This document shows positions 53,531 to 62,183 of a stretch of DNA of 64,000 nt, piece after piece. This DNA is from Atopostipes suicloacalis DSM 15692 (GTDB taxonomy: Bacteria > Bacillota > Bacilli > Lactobacillales > Carnobacteriaceae_A), in the NCBI RefSeq assembly GCF_900129085.1, contig NZ_FQUF01000003.1, forward strand, positions 57,784 to 121,783, given 5' to 3'. The translations under genes were made by a program, and so were the position numbers. Within the stretch, counting starts at the first letter, position 1, and each line of letters starts with the position of its first letter. A model generated the notes under the pieces. That model saw only the letters and a list, made by a program, of their open reading frames with translations, was not told the origin of the DNA and searched no databases.

Positions 53531-53947
53531 TATTTTCCCTCACTTCCAATATAGTATATTTATTCACAATAAAAAGAAACAATTATATCTTATCCTTATC
53601 ACTATTATAAAAAATTGTTTATTGTCCTCCTTTCTTATTTGTTACTTTTTTCACAATAATTATATCAAAGAGCTCATTTTTGTCAAAGCTTTTTGTTTAA
53701 GTATTGTGCTAAGTGATTGATAAATGAAAATGTCCTATGTGACTCTTATCTTTTAAGGTTCGAAGTGTAGAAATGAGAATAATATAAAATATAGTTGAAT
53801 AAGTAAAATAAAAACAATGAAAAGAAAATGAAATTGTCTAGATTACTTACCCAAAAAAATTATTTAGACTTTTAAACAAGAGAAGTATTTTTGGAAAGAA
53901 AAGTTATCTTACTCCACTCTAAAATAAATTGAGGGTTACATAGATTA
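53531..53947. other. AT-rich gene-free stretch
   Basis: Upstream region of the flavoprotein gene. No frame, RNA or clear promoter was recognised before the transposase remnant that follows. Confidence 0.5.
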
Positions 53948-54034
53948 ATAAATAACAAAAAAATTAAAGCAAAATTGAGAGGCTTGCTTCCGATAACATT
54001 CCGAAAACAAGACACTCAATTCGCTGCTTAATAA
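53948..54034 (+). mobile_element. Remnant of an IS3-family (IS150-group) transposase 3' end
   Basis: A forward frame reads NNKKIKAKLRGLLPITFRKQ then DTQFAA and TAA. It matches the C-terminus of the IS3 orfB at 62.2 kb (KRKLSGLSPVEYRKQ, DTQLAA) but is diverged and on the opposite strand. Only about 85 bases remain. It is therefore a relic of a different copy. Confidence 0.8.
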
Positions 54035-54129
54035 AGAATTATATAAACTCTAACTTTTGGATTCACTACATTATTATTTACGACAAAACTAGAAATTTTA
54101 TATTAACGATTTCTAAAGTTTATTGTTCT

Positions 54130-55299
54130 TTAAGCTTCATAAGCTTGTTGAAACAATTCAATTATCTCTTCTTTGGTCCCTTTTCGAGGATTAGAAAAGG
54201 CATTTCCATCTTTTAGTGCATTTTCAGCCATTTTCTCAAAGTCTTCTGGTTTTGCTCCTAAATCTTTAATATTTGTTGGAATTCCAACATCTTCTGATAT
54301 ACGAATCATCGCATCAATCGCTCGATCCGCTGCTTCCATTTCAGTTAATCCTTCAATGTTTTCCCCGAGTAACTCAGCAATCTCAGCAAAACGTTTAGGA
54401 TTACTAATGATGTTCCACTTTTCTACAGTAGGCATAAGGACTGCACAACAAACACCATGTGCTGCATCATATTCACCACCTAATTGATGGGCCATCGCAT
54501 GAACATACCCTAAATCAGCATTATTAAACGCCATACCTGCTAAAACAGAGGCATAAGCCATATTCGTTCTTGCTTCAATATCATGTCCATTGGCTACTGC
54601 TCGTCTTAAATATTTAGAAATTAACTTTATTCCTTGAGCCGCTTGTGCATCCGTAATTGGATTTCTATTGGTTGAAACATAAGATTCAACACAGTGTGTT
54701 AAGGCATCCATCCCTGTTGCTGCCGTTAGTGCTGGAGGAATTTCTAACATTATCATTGGATCATTGAAAGAAACTAGTGGAACATTACGCCAAGAAACTA
54801 CTACAAATTTTAATTTTGTTTTCTCATTTGTTAAAACCGCGTGGCGAGTGATTTCTGATGCAGTTCCAGCTGTCGTATTAACAGCCATTAACGGTGGTAA
54901 TGGATTTTTTAGGGTTTCAATTCCTGCAAGTTTTGTTACATCGTCTCCATTTGTTAAGACAATTCCAATCCCTTTTGCACAATCATGTGGTGAACCACCA
55001 CCCACTGAAATAATCGAGTCACATGCATTGTCTAGATAAATTTTCTTACCTTCTTCAACATTCGCTATCTTAGGGTTCGGTTCAACACCATCATAGATTA
55101 CATAATCAACACCCGCTTGTTGAAGGGAGTCTTCAACTTGTTTTACAGGCCCACCTTCTAATTCATTTAAAAATTGATCGGTAACGATTAATATCTTTTT
55201 CATATCTAGCATTTTCGCTCTTTGACCGACCTTTTTCACTACTCCTGGTCCAAAAAAGTTCACACTAGGCATCATAAAATCATAATTTTCTTTCAACAT
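54130..55299 (-). CDS. dhaT: 1,3-propanediol dehydrogenase-type iron alcohol dehydrogenase
   Basis: A 389-residue NAD(H)-dependent group III alcohol dehydrogenase. SVGGGSPHDCAKGIGI, NTTAGTASEITRHAVLTN, VSWRNVPLVSFNDP, the iron ligands in ATGMDALTHCVESY and YVHAMAHQLGG, and KDGNAFSNPRKG are almost those of Klebsiella/Citrobacter DhaT. DhaT reduces 3-hydroxypropionaldehyde to 1,3-propanediol. It is the last gene of the gldA-dhaKLM operon. No glycerol dehydratase is in the window, so it may act on another aldehyde or use a dehydratase encoded elsewhere. Confidence 0.87.
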   Translation of the reverse strand: MLKENYDFMMPSVNFFGPGVVKKVGQRAKMLDMKKILIVTDQFLNELEGGPVKQVEDSLQQAGVDYVIYDGVEPNPKIANVEEGKKIYLDNACDSIISVGGGSPHDCAKGIGIVLTNGDDVTKLAGIETLKNPLPPLMAVNTTAGTASEITRHAVLTNEKTKLKFVVVSWRNVPLVSFNDPMIMLEIPPALTAATGMDALTHCVESYVSTNRNPITDAQAAQGIKLISKYLRRAVANGHDIEARTNMAYASVLAGMAFNNADLGYVHAMAHQLGGEYDAAHGVCCAVLMPTVEKWNIISNPKRFAEIAELLGENIEGLTEMEAADRAIDAMIRISEDVGIPTNIKDLGAKPEDFEKMAENALKDGNAFSNPRKGTKEEIIELFQQAYEA

Positions 55300-55317
55300 G
55301 ATAGAAATCCCCTTTTT

Positions 55318-55692
55318 TTATTTTACAATTTGTATTTCTCTTAATTGTTCCTCAATATTTTCAAGATCAACACCAGTTTGTAATAAAGCGGCGGCAGTAT
55401 AGGCTCCTTCAACAACTGGAACGTCATATATTTTAACCGTTTTATCGCTCATTTCTATAGCCATTTCCAGATTCATTTTAGCACTACCTAAATCATAGAA
55501 AGCTAATATATTATCGGCTGAGCTATTATTAATTGTTGCTAAAGCAGTATCAAAACTTGTCCCTACTTCATGAGTATTAACTCCACCAACCACTTGAACA
55601 TCCACATCCGCTGCTACTTCTTGAATTAAGCGCTGAATTCCTTCAGCAATTTCACGGACATGAGAAACAACAACAATTCCTGTTTTTTCCAT
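55318..55692 (-). CDS. dhaM: Dihydroxyacetone kinase phosphotransfer subunit DhaM
   Basis: A 124-residue EIIA(Man)-like protein. GIVVVSHVREIAEGIQRLI carries the active His11, which takes phosphate from HPr of the phosphotransferase system and passes it to ADP bound to DhaL. Only this domain is present, as in Lactococcus and unlike the longer E. coli DhaM. It follows dhaL with a 1-base overlap of stop and start. Confidence 0.93.
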   Translation of the reverse strand: MEKTGIVVVSHVREIAEGIQRLIQEVAADVDVQVVGGVNTHEVGTSFDTALATINNSSADNILAFYDLGSAKMNLEMAIEMSDKTVKIYDVPVVEGAYTAAALLQTGVDLENIEEQLREIQIVK

Positions 55693-56270
55693 TATTCTGC
55701 CTCCGCTTCTAACATCGCATGAAATAATAAGCCTGAGGAATAAGCCCCTGGATCAATATGACCTATTGATCGTTCACCAACATAAGACGCACGACCTTTT
55801 TTCGCTTTCAATGGCTTAGTGGCTTCAACGGCTTCATCAATCAAATCATGAGTTAACTCATCCTTACTAACAGCTTCTACCACAGCTGTCCATAAATCAA
55901 CCATCGTTTTATCGCCTTTTTCTGCTTTTCCACGCATTTGAATGTTTTCTAAGCCCGCTTTTAAAATCGTCGCCCATTCTTCACCAGCAGCTTCAGCTTT
56001 CATCATGCCCATAAACGCTGAGGCGTAAAGAGGGCCTGATGCTCCCCCTACTTTGCTTAATAAATTTGTGGTAACTAATTTTAGTAATTCATTTAAATTT
56101 TCAGGTTTCTGTTCTTCAATGGCTTCCACTACGTGAGCCATCCCACGAGACATATTATTTCCATGATCACTATCCCCAATTGGTGTATCTAATTGGGTTA
56201 GATAGTCTTTTTCATTTTGAACTTTTTCATTGAATAATTCCATCCAACGAATTCCTACCTCTAGATTCAT
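55692..56270 (-). CDS. dhaL: Dihydroxyacetone kinase ADP-binding subunit DhaL
   Basis: A 192-residue all-helical subunit. DTPIGDSDHGNNMSRGM near residue 25 holds the Asp cluster that binds Mg-ADP, and GGASGPLYASAFMG and GAYSSGLLF are conserved. It transfers phosphate from its tightly bound nucleotide to dihydroxyacetone on DhaK. Middle gene of dhaK-dhaL-dhaM. Confidence 0.95.
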   Translation of the reverse strand: MNLEVGIRWMELFNEKVQNEKDYLTQLDTPIGDSDHGNNMSRGMAHVVEAIEEQKPENLNELLKLVTTNLLSKVGGASGPLYASAFMGMMKAEAAGEEWATILKAGLENIQMRGKAEKGDKTMVDLWTAVVEAVSKDELTHDLIDEAVEATKPLKAKKGRASYVGERSIGHIDPGAYSSGLLFHAMLEAEAE

Positions 56271-56305
56271 TAAAAAATATCTCCTTTCATTTTAAAAAAA
56301 TACTT

Positions 56306-57304
56306 TTACCAATTAATGGTGTCCACAGACGCTTCCAAAGCTTCCATATAGAAGTCATTCTCTAGACGAAGTAGAGTTAAAGATAAACCTTGCATCTCCA
56401 ATGAGGTCATTAAGTTTCCTACTTTTGAGAATTCGATTTGTAACTTATTATCTTTCATTATTTTATGAACATCATTCGCAAATACATATTGCTCCATTAG
56501 AGGTGTTCCCCCTAAACCATTCACAATTATCGCAAAACGATCGTTTGCTTTTGCTTCAAATTCTTCGAGTAATTTTGTAAGCAACTCATCAGCTAAATCC
56601 TGTGAAGATTGTAACTGTTCTCGACGGTATCCAGGTTCACCGTGAATGCCTACTCCATACTCAATTTCATCATCTGCCAATGTAAAACTTGGTTCATTGC
56701 TTCCTGGGGTGGTTACACCTGTTAATGCTAATCCAACGGTTTTCATATTAGGAATGAGTTCTTCAGCTAATTCTTTAATCTCTTCAATTGATTGGCCTTG
56801 TTCAGCTGCATAACCTAATATTTTATGAACAAATACCGTACCGGCTACCCCACGTTTTCCCTGTGTGTAGAGGCTATCTTCGACAGCGATATCATCATCG
56901 ACTACAATACTGTCTACTTTGATACCTTCCATCTCTGCTAATTCTTGAGCCATCTCAAAGTTCATGACATCTCCTGAATAATTCTTGATGACTAAAAATA
57001 CACCTTCCCCCTCATCGGCTGCTTTAATAGCTTCTAAGATTTGATCAGGTGTTGGAGAAGTAAAAACAGCGCCACAGACAGCTGCTGACAACATGCCCGC
57101 TCCGACAAATCCAGCATGTGCAGGTTCGTGTCCGCTTCCTCCCCCTGAAACAATGGCTACTTTTCCTTTTTTATCTAGAGTTCGTTGGACGACTCCTGTA
57201 TTTGGAATTCTTTTAATGAGATCTGGATGGCTTAGCACCATCCCATCGACCATTTCATCAACAATATTTTCTGGGTTATTTAAAATTTTCTTTATCAATG
57301 TCAA
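56306..57304 (-). CDS. dhaK: Dihydroxyacetone kinase substrate-binding subunit DhaK
   Basis: A 332-residue subunit binding dihydroxyacetone covalently through a His. SGGGSGHEPAHAGFVGAGML at residue about 54, GVTTPGSNEPSF and GVGIHGEPGYRR (with the hemiaminal-forming His near 219) are diagnostic. It lies 27 bases after gldA, so dihydroxyacetone made by GldA would be taken up at once by this kinase. Confidence 0.96.
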   Translation of the reverse strand: MTLIKKILNNPENIVDEMVDGMVLSHPDLIKRIPNTGVVQRTLDKKGKVAIVSGGGSGHEPAHAGFVGAGMLSAAVCGAVFTSPTPDQILEAIKAADEGEGVFLVIKNYSGDVMNFEMAQELAEMEGIKVDSIVVDDDIAVEDSLYTQGKRGVAGTVFVHKILGYAAEQGQSIEEIKELAEELIPNMKTVGLALTGVTTPGSNEPSFTLADDEIEYGVGIHGEPGYRREQLQSSQDLADELLTKLLEEFEAKANDRFAIIVNGLGGTPLMEQYVFANDVHKIMKDNKLQIEFSKVGNLMTSLEMQGLSLTLLRLENDFYMEALEASVDTINW

Positions 57305-57331
57305 TATATGCTCCCATCTTAACTTTTCAGT

Positions 57332-58471
57332 TTATTTGTTTTGCTTTTTTTCTTTATAGTCTCGCCCTATTGCATCTGCTGCGATAATGGCCTGTGCAAC
57401 AGCTTCAACGGTTATTTCAAAAGGCATTGAGTGAATAGATTCTTCTGAAATACATGCTTTTTTCGCAACTTCTAAAATTTCTTCATATTTTACTTCTTTA
57501 ACATCTAAATCAGCCAGAGAAATAGGTAAACCAACAGACATACTAAAGTCTAATAGTTCATATATTTCGGATTTTGGTGCATTTTCAAGGACTAACTGTA
57601 CAAATGTTGTGAAAGCCACTTGCTCACCATGGTAATAATTTCCTGGACCTTCTAAAACAGTTAGACCATTATAAATCGCATGGGATGCTGCTAATCCTGC
57701 TGATTCAAAACCTAAACCAGATAATAAGGTATTTGCTTCGACAATGTCTTCCAAAGCAGGAGTTACAAGATTATTATCTGCCGCAATCTTTGCTTCATAT
57801 CCTTTTTCAAGAATGACTTCTAAACTTTTTTCAGCTAAAGTCATAGCTGCATTCGTTCCCTTAGCTGGACCTGTTGCTTTTGTATGATAACCATTTGGCA
57901 AACCAGCATTCACATTAGAATTGGACTGGCGAGTAGCTCTTGCTTCGTAATAAGTAGCTAAAGTATCTCCCATACCGGCCACTAAGAATCGACTAGGAGC
58001 TTGGGCAATAACGGTTGTATCCATTAATACCACGTCTGGATTTTTGATAAAGTAAGCATAGTCATCAAATTGATGATCCGCTGTATATAACACAGCAGAG
58101 TGGCTGGTTGGTGCATCTTGAGCTGCAATGGTCGGACAAACAATGACATTATGACCATCTGCAACAACTTTTGAGGTATCGATAGCTTTTCCCCCACCTA
58201 AACCGACAATGACATCAGTTCCTTTTTCTTCTGCTATTTTTTTCAATCGTTTAACTTCATCGCGTGTAGCTTCTCCACCAAAATCTGCTCGATGTAATTC
58301 AACATTAAATTTTTCTGCTGTTTTATCTAATTTGTCTTGTACTCGATCAATATCTTCCTTATTTCCAATAACAAGTGCAGATTTCCCTAGAGATTGAATG
58401 TAAAATCCTAAATTTAATAATTCGTCTTCCCCTTGAACATACTTACTTGGACTAATAAAAGCTTTTCTCAT
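57332..58471 (-). CDS. gldA: Glycerol dehydrogenase
   Basis: A 379-residue NAD-dependent, zinc-containing glycerol dehydrogenase of the iron-ADH-like superfamily. DVIVGLGGGKAIDTSKVVAD binds NAD; Asp in AGMGDTLATYYEA and His in AASHAIYNGL and YYHGEQVAF are the metal ligands. It oxidises glycerol to dihydroxyacetone. It is the first gene of the operon leading into dhaKLM and dhaT. The upstream region has a DhaS-type operator and a cre-like site. Confidence 0.94.
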   Translation of the reverse strand: MRKAFISPSKYVQGEDELLNLGFYIQSLGKSALVIGNKEDIDRVQDKLDKTAEKFNVELHRADFGGEATRDEVKRLKKIAEEKGTDVIVGLGGGKAIDTSKVVADGHNVIVCPTIAAQDAPTSHSAVLYTADHQFDDYAYFIKNPDVVLMDTTVIAQAPSRFLVAGMGDTLATYYEARATRQSNSNVNAGLPNGYHTKATGPAKGTNAAMTLAEKSLEVILEKGYEAKIAADNNLVTPALEDIVEANTLLSGLGFESAGLAASHAIYNGLTVLEGPGNYYHGEQVAFTTFVQLVLENAPKSEIYELLDFSMSVGLPISLADLDVKEVKYEEILEVAKKACISEESIHSMPFEITVEAVAQAIIAADAIGRDYKEKKQNK

Positions 58472-58490
58472 TATTATTCCTCCTATTTAA

Positions 58491-58504
58491 TTTAAGCGTT
58501 TTCT
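58491..58504 (-). promoter_or_regulatory. Possible cre site upstream of gldA
   Basis: Reverse strand AGAAAACGCTTAAA matches 12 of 14 positions of the catabolite-response consensus TGWAANCGNTNWCA. It lies 20-33 bases before the gldA start, a position suited to CcpA repression of the glycerol operon. Confidence 0.5.
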
Positions 58505-58547
58505 TTGCTTGTAAATAAATAGTAACGAGTAAGCGCTATCAGTTCAA

Positions 58548-58571
58548 CGGACAAAAACTTTACTCTGTCCG
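58548..58571. promoter_or_regulatory. DhaS-type operator between gldA and dhaS
   Basis: CGGACA-N12-TGTCCG is a perfect inverted repeat. The spacing GGACA-N12-TGTCC is the same as in the published Lactococcus DhaS site (GGACACATN6ATTTGTCC, recalled from the literature). It lies in the divergent space, 77 bases from each start, so the adjacent DhaS-like protein probably binds here to activate the dha genes. Confidence 0.75.
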
Positions 58572-58647
58572 ATTGGTTTTATATTTTGGGTATCGTATAC
58601 TTAAAGAACGAATACTTGTTATTCCCTAGTGAAAGGAGTCTACATAG

Positions 58648-59199
58648 ATGGAGCAAGAAAGTGATACAAAACAATTAATTGCTTTAGCATTTCAAGAATT
58701 AACAACTAAAAAAGCAATCGATAAAATCTCGATCACAGATATTATGAAGCAAGCTGATTTTCGGCGTCAGACATTCTATGATTATTTTGATGATAAATAT
58801 GACTTAGTTACTTGGATTTTCTACCAAGAGCTATCCGAATCTATTTACCCCATAATGACTTGGGAAAACTGGGAGAACATTTTGTGGCTTCTGTTAACCT
58901 ATCTTGAATCAAATAAAGATTATTATAAAAAAATCTTCTTAAACATAAAATTAGATTCTTTCAAGGAGTATTTTATTTACTCAATTAAAAAAATAATTAA
59001 TCAGTTGGCAGATGACTATTTTAAAGGTCAGTTTCTTTCACTAGATCAAAAACAAATTATCCAGACAGCCACGGATTTTTATAGCTATGGTTTATCTGAA
59101 AGCTTATATCATTGGGTATTAGAAAATTGTGAACCAAATAGTCAAAATTACTATGCAATGCTTGTTAAACTTGTAAAATATCAAACGCGGATGAATTAA
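58648..59199 (+). CDS. dhaS: DhaS-type TetR-family activator of dihydroxyacetone metabolism
   Basis: A 183-residue TetR-like regulator. The helix-turn-helix is KAIDKISITDIMKQADFRRQTFYDYFDDKYDLVTWIF (residues about 20-55), with the RRQTFYDYFDDKYDLVTWI pattern typical of DhaS rather than classic repressors. In Lactococcus DhaS activates dhaKLM when bound to the DhaK-like coactivator DhaQ. No dhaQ is in the window; DhaK itself or a distant DhaQ may act as partner. Divergent from gldA and upstream of the glpK-like gene. Confidence 0.88.
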   Translation: MEQESDTKQLIALAFQELTTKKAIDKISITDIMKQADFRRQTFYDYFDDKYDLVTWIFYQELSESIYPIMTWENWENILWLLLTYLESNKDYYKKIFLNIKLDSFKEYFIYSIKKIINQLADDYFKGQFLSLDQKQIIQTATDFYSYGLSESLYHWVLENCEPNSQNYYAMLVKLVKYQTRMN

Positions 59200-59235
59200 G
59201 ATTTTATGATTTTATAGAATAAGAGGAAGTGATGA

Positions 59236-60744
59236 ATGATGGCAGAATATATATTATCTATTGATCAAGGAACAACAACCACTCGTGCTTTCATTATTGA
59301 TCGGAAAGGGAATTATATCGGAACGGCTACTCAAAAATTTCAACAAATTATTCCAAAACCAGGTTGGGTGGAGCATGATCCTAATGTCATTTGGGAAACG
59401 GTTTGTCATGTAATAGAAGAAGTCATCCAAAAATCAGGCGTTAGTTATTCTCAAATAAAGGCACTGGGAATAACTAACCAGCGTGAAACTACAGTCGTTT
59501 GGGATAAAATAACAGGTGAACCCATCTATAATGCCATTGTTTGGAACTCTAACCAATCATTGGACATTATCAACAAATTAAAAAACGATAAAAACGAAGA
59601 ATATATTCATAAAAATACGGGACTTGTTATGGATCCTTATTTTTCAGCAAGCAAAATTCGCTGGATTCTAGACCACAATGAAGGATCGCAAGCAGAAGCT
59701 GAAAAAGGAAAATTACTTTTTGGAACCATAGACAGCTGGATTATTTGGAAGCTCACGAAAGGTAAACTACATGTTACCGATCACACCAATGCTTCTAGAA
59801 CAATGCTTTTTAATATTCACAGCTTGGAGTGGGATCATAAATTACTCGAACTCTTTAATATTCCAAAATCAATGCTCCCTACTGCTTATCCAAGCTCTTA
59901 CAGTTATGGAGAAACAGATTCAAGTCTTTTCGAAGGTGTAAAAATACCCATTTGTGGTGTAGCGGGAAATCAGCAAGCGTCATTATTTGGCCAACTCGCC
60001 TTCCAATCTGGACAAGTTAAAAGTACTTATGGTCAAGGCACTTTTATTGTTTTGAATACCGGTACCAAAGCCAAATTGTCCAATCATCGTTTACTAACAA
60101 CGATTGCTTATTCATTAGACGGTCAAATTAATTATGCTTTAGAAGGATCTGCCTTAATTTCTGGAAGTGCCATTGAATGGTTAAAAGATGGTTTAGAATT
60201 ATTTGAAAAGATTGAAGACTCAGAAGATTTGGCTCTTGAAGCAAATAAAGAATCGCCCGTCTATGTTCTTCCAACTTTTAGAGGAATTGGGGCTCCTTAT
60301 TGGGAACCAGATGTCAGAGGCGCTGTTTTAGGAATGGATGAACATACCGGAAAAAGAGAACTTGTTCTTGCTACCTTTGAATCCCTAGCTTATCAGGTCA
60401 ATGATATTATTGATTTAATGGAATCAGATACAGGAATTGAACTTGAGGTCTTACATGTTGATGGGGGAGTTGCTCAAAACAATTTTCTTATCCAGTTTCA
60501 AGCCGATATCCTTAATAAAACGGTAACTCGTGTCGAGCGATTAGAAACAACCGGCTTAGGTGCCGCCTATCTCGCTGGGTTAGCTGTAGGTTATTGGAAA
60601 GATTTAGACGAATTAAAAGCTTTAGTGTCCGAGAGCGAAATTTTCCAACCAAATATGACTCAATTAGAGCGAATAAAAAAAATAAAGGGCTGGCATAACG
60701 CTCTTAAGACTGTTCGATATTATACCCAATTAAATCTTGACTAG
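59236..60744 (+). CDS. glpK: Glycerol kinase homologue (FGGY family) with Asn at the catalytic Asp position
   Basis: A 502-residue FGGY kinase. Kept features are SIDQGTTTTRAF, TNQRETTVVWD (glycerol-binding Arg-Glu), MDPYFSASKIRWILDH (Tyr) and TYGQGTF. The segment usually reading GVAGDQQAALFG here reads GVAGNQQASLFG: residue 245 is Asn (AAT), whereas E. coli Asp245 is the catalytic base. WNSNQS replaces the usual WQxRRT, and no phosphorylatable-His motif of Gram-positive GlpK is seen. Family is certain, but glycerol kinase activity is doubtful. It is 36 bases behind dhaS, so it belongs to the same regulon. Confidence 0.85.
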   Translation: MMAEYILSIDQGTTTTRAFIIDRKGNYIGTATQKFQQIIPKPGWVEHDPNVIWETVCHVIEEVIQKSGVSYSQIKALGITNQRETTVVWDKITGEPIYNAIVWNSNQSLDIINKLKNDKNEEYIHKNTGLVMDPYFSASKIRWILDHNEGSQAEAEKGKLLFGTIDSWIIWKLTKGKLHVTDHTNASRTMLFNIHSLEWDHKLLELFNIPKSMLPTAYPSSYSYGETDSSLFEGVKIPICGVAGNQQASLFGQLAFQSGQVKSTYGQGTFIVLNTGTKAKLSNHRLLTTIAYSLDGQINYALEGSALISGSAIEWLKDGLELFEKIEDSEDLALEANKESPVYVLPTFRGIGAPYWEPDVRGAVLGMDEHTGKRELVLATFESLAYQVNDIIDLMESDTGIELEVLHVDGGVAQNNFLIQFQADILNKTVTRVERLETTGLGAAYLAGLAVGYWKDLDELKALVSESEIFQPNMTQLERIKKIKGWHNALKTVRYYTQLNLD

Positions 60745-60896
60745 TTTTTCAATCTTTACTAGATAATTCGTAAAAATATAATCGGAGTTCAACGAGAACA
60801 TATAACTATCTCTAAAAAATCTATTCATATCTGTAATCCAGACAAGAAAAAGATTTTAGTAATCTACTCATTTTGATGTTACTGTCGCAAGTCATC

Positions 60897-60936
60897 AAAA
60901 AAAGACTATGGATTTAAAAAGATTCCATAGTCTTTT
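60897..60936. terminator. Terminator between the glpK-like gene and a dehydrogenase remnant
   Basis: AAAAGACTATGGA and TCCATAGTCTTTT form a 13-bp stem with A and T runs outside. Confidence 0.9.
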
Positions 60937-60967
60937 ATGTTAAATATATTAATTTTTCAATTTTTAC

Positions 60968-61147
60968 TTAGTTTACACGATTCTTTGTATCTCCAGTTTT
61001 TATGACTTCAAGAGTAGAATCTAACCCAATATTCATCATGTTACGCACGGACACATTTGTATATTGAGCAATATGTGGAGTGAATAAGTCTCTCTTGAAT
61101 ACTCCACTGACAAAATACGCGTTTAATGATTTCAAAGTTGGTTTGTA
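60968..61147 (-). pseudogene. C-terminal remnant of a D-2-hydroxyacid (D-lactate-type) dehydrogenase
   Basis: A 59-codon reverse frame bounded by an in-frame TAG and a TAA reads GVFKRDLFTPHIAQYTNVSV then RNMMNIGLDSTLEVIKTGD and KNRVN. This is the end of D-isomer 2-hydroxyacid dehydrogenases, with TPHIA carrying the catalytic His. The N-terminal 270 or so residues are gone, truncated at the lipase promoter region. Decayed. Confidence 0.75.
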
Positions 61148-61185
61148 CTATACTAAATAAAATTAAATTGGATAGGAGTCAGAAA

Positions 61186-62115
61186 ATGGAACATACAACT
61201 ACATATATTTCTTCTCATGATGGGCAAAAAATATTTTTACGTATATGGAACCAAGTAGAAAAACCAAAAGGAGCCGTTCAAATTATTCATGGAATGGCTG
61301 AACATTCTGCACGATATGAAGCATTTGCACTTTTTTTAAATAAACAAGGTTATATTGTTTATGCGGATGATCATCGTGGTCATGGACATTCTTTGACGGA
61401 AGAAGAAGTCTTTGGCTATATTGGTGAGGATGGTTTTCAAAAAATTGTTAAAGATGAACAACTGATTTCTGAGTTGATAAAAAAGAAATATCCAAAGCTA
61501 CCTTTATTTGTTTTTGCTCATAGTTTTGGGTCATTTATCGGGCAGGAGTATATCATTCAAAATTCTGAAAAAATAGATGGGATGATTCTTTCTGGTTCAG
61601 CCAAACAAAATGGGTTGGATGTAAAAATGGGAAGAATATTAGCTACCTTTCAAAATACTGTATTCGATAATAAAAAAGAAGCCAAATTGATTGATCAATT
61701 ATCTTTTGGGTCATTTAATAAGAAATTTAAAAAGCAGCAACCGACATCTAGTTGGCTAACAAGAGATGCTAAAGTTGTGGAACAATATGAGAAAGACGAA
61801 TTGTCTGGTTTCGTATCTTCGATTAATTTTTACTATGAACTCTTCCATGCTTTTAAATCGTTATATCAAACTAAACGACTAGAAAAAATTGAAAAGGATT
61901 TGCCTCTTTTAATTGTTTCTGGTGATATGGATCCTGTTGGTAAGTATGGCACAGCAGTTCAATCATTATATGAGCAATATGTTCAATTAGATTTGGAAAA
62001 TGTAACACTTAAGTTATTTAAAGATGCTCGGCATGAATTAGTAAATGAACTGAACAACCAGGAAGTATTTTTTTACATCAATGATTGGTTGCAACAGCAG
62101 ATAGAGAGCAAGTAA
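61186..62115 (+). CDS. Alpha/beta hydrolase, monoacylglycerol lipase-like
   Basis: A 309-residue serine hydrolase of the Hydrolase_4/MGLL group. IIHGMAEHSARYEAFA gives the oxyanion HGMAEH motif, DDHRGHGHS is characteristic, FAHSFGSFIGQEY holds the nucleophile Ser in a GHSMG-like elbow (here AHSFG), DMDP the Asp and ARHELVNE the His. It would cleave monoacylglycerols or lysophospholipids. ATG 61186 follows GATAGGAGT. Its place beside the glycerol genes is suggestive only. Confidence 0.87.
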   Translation: MEHTTTYISSHDGQKIFLRIWNQVEKPKGAVQIIHGMAEHSARYEAFALFLNKQGYIVYADDHRGHGHSLTEEEVFGYIGEDGFQKIVKDEQLISELIKKKYPKLPLFVFAHSFGSFIGQEYIIQNSEKIDGMILSGSAKQNGLDVKMGRILATFQNTVFDNKKEAKLIDQLSFGSFNKKFKKQQPTSSWLTRDAKVVEQYEKDELSGFVSSINFYYELFHAFKSLYQTKRLEKIEKDLPLLIVSGDMDPVGKYGTAVQSLYEQYVQLDLENVTLKLFKDARHELVNELNNQEVFFYINDWLQQQIESK

Positions 62116-62125
62116 ACTTCAATTA

Positions 62126-62158
62126 TTGGGGCTGACTATAATATGTAGTGAACCCCAA
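62126..62158 (+). terminator. Hairpin after the lipase gene, overlapping the IS3 end
   Basis: TGGGGCTGACTA pairs imperfectly with TAGTGAACCCCA. It may terminate the lipase transcript. Its right arm belongs to the insertion sequence end. Confidence 0.45.
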
Positions 62159-62183
62159 AAGTTGGAGTTTATTTAATTAAATA

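Noticed and set aside
54130..60744. Complete 1,3-propanediol pathway
   Set aside because: No glycerol dehydratase, reactivase or microcompartment gene occurs in the window, so only the dehydrogenase step is supported.
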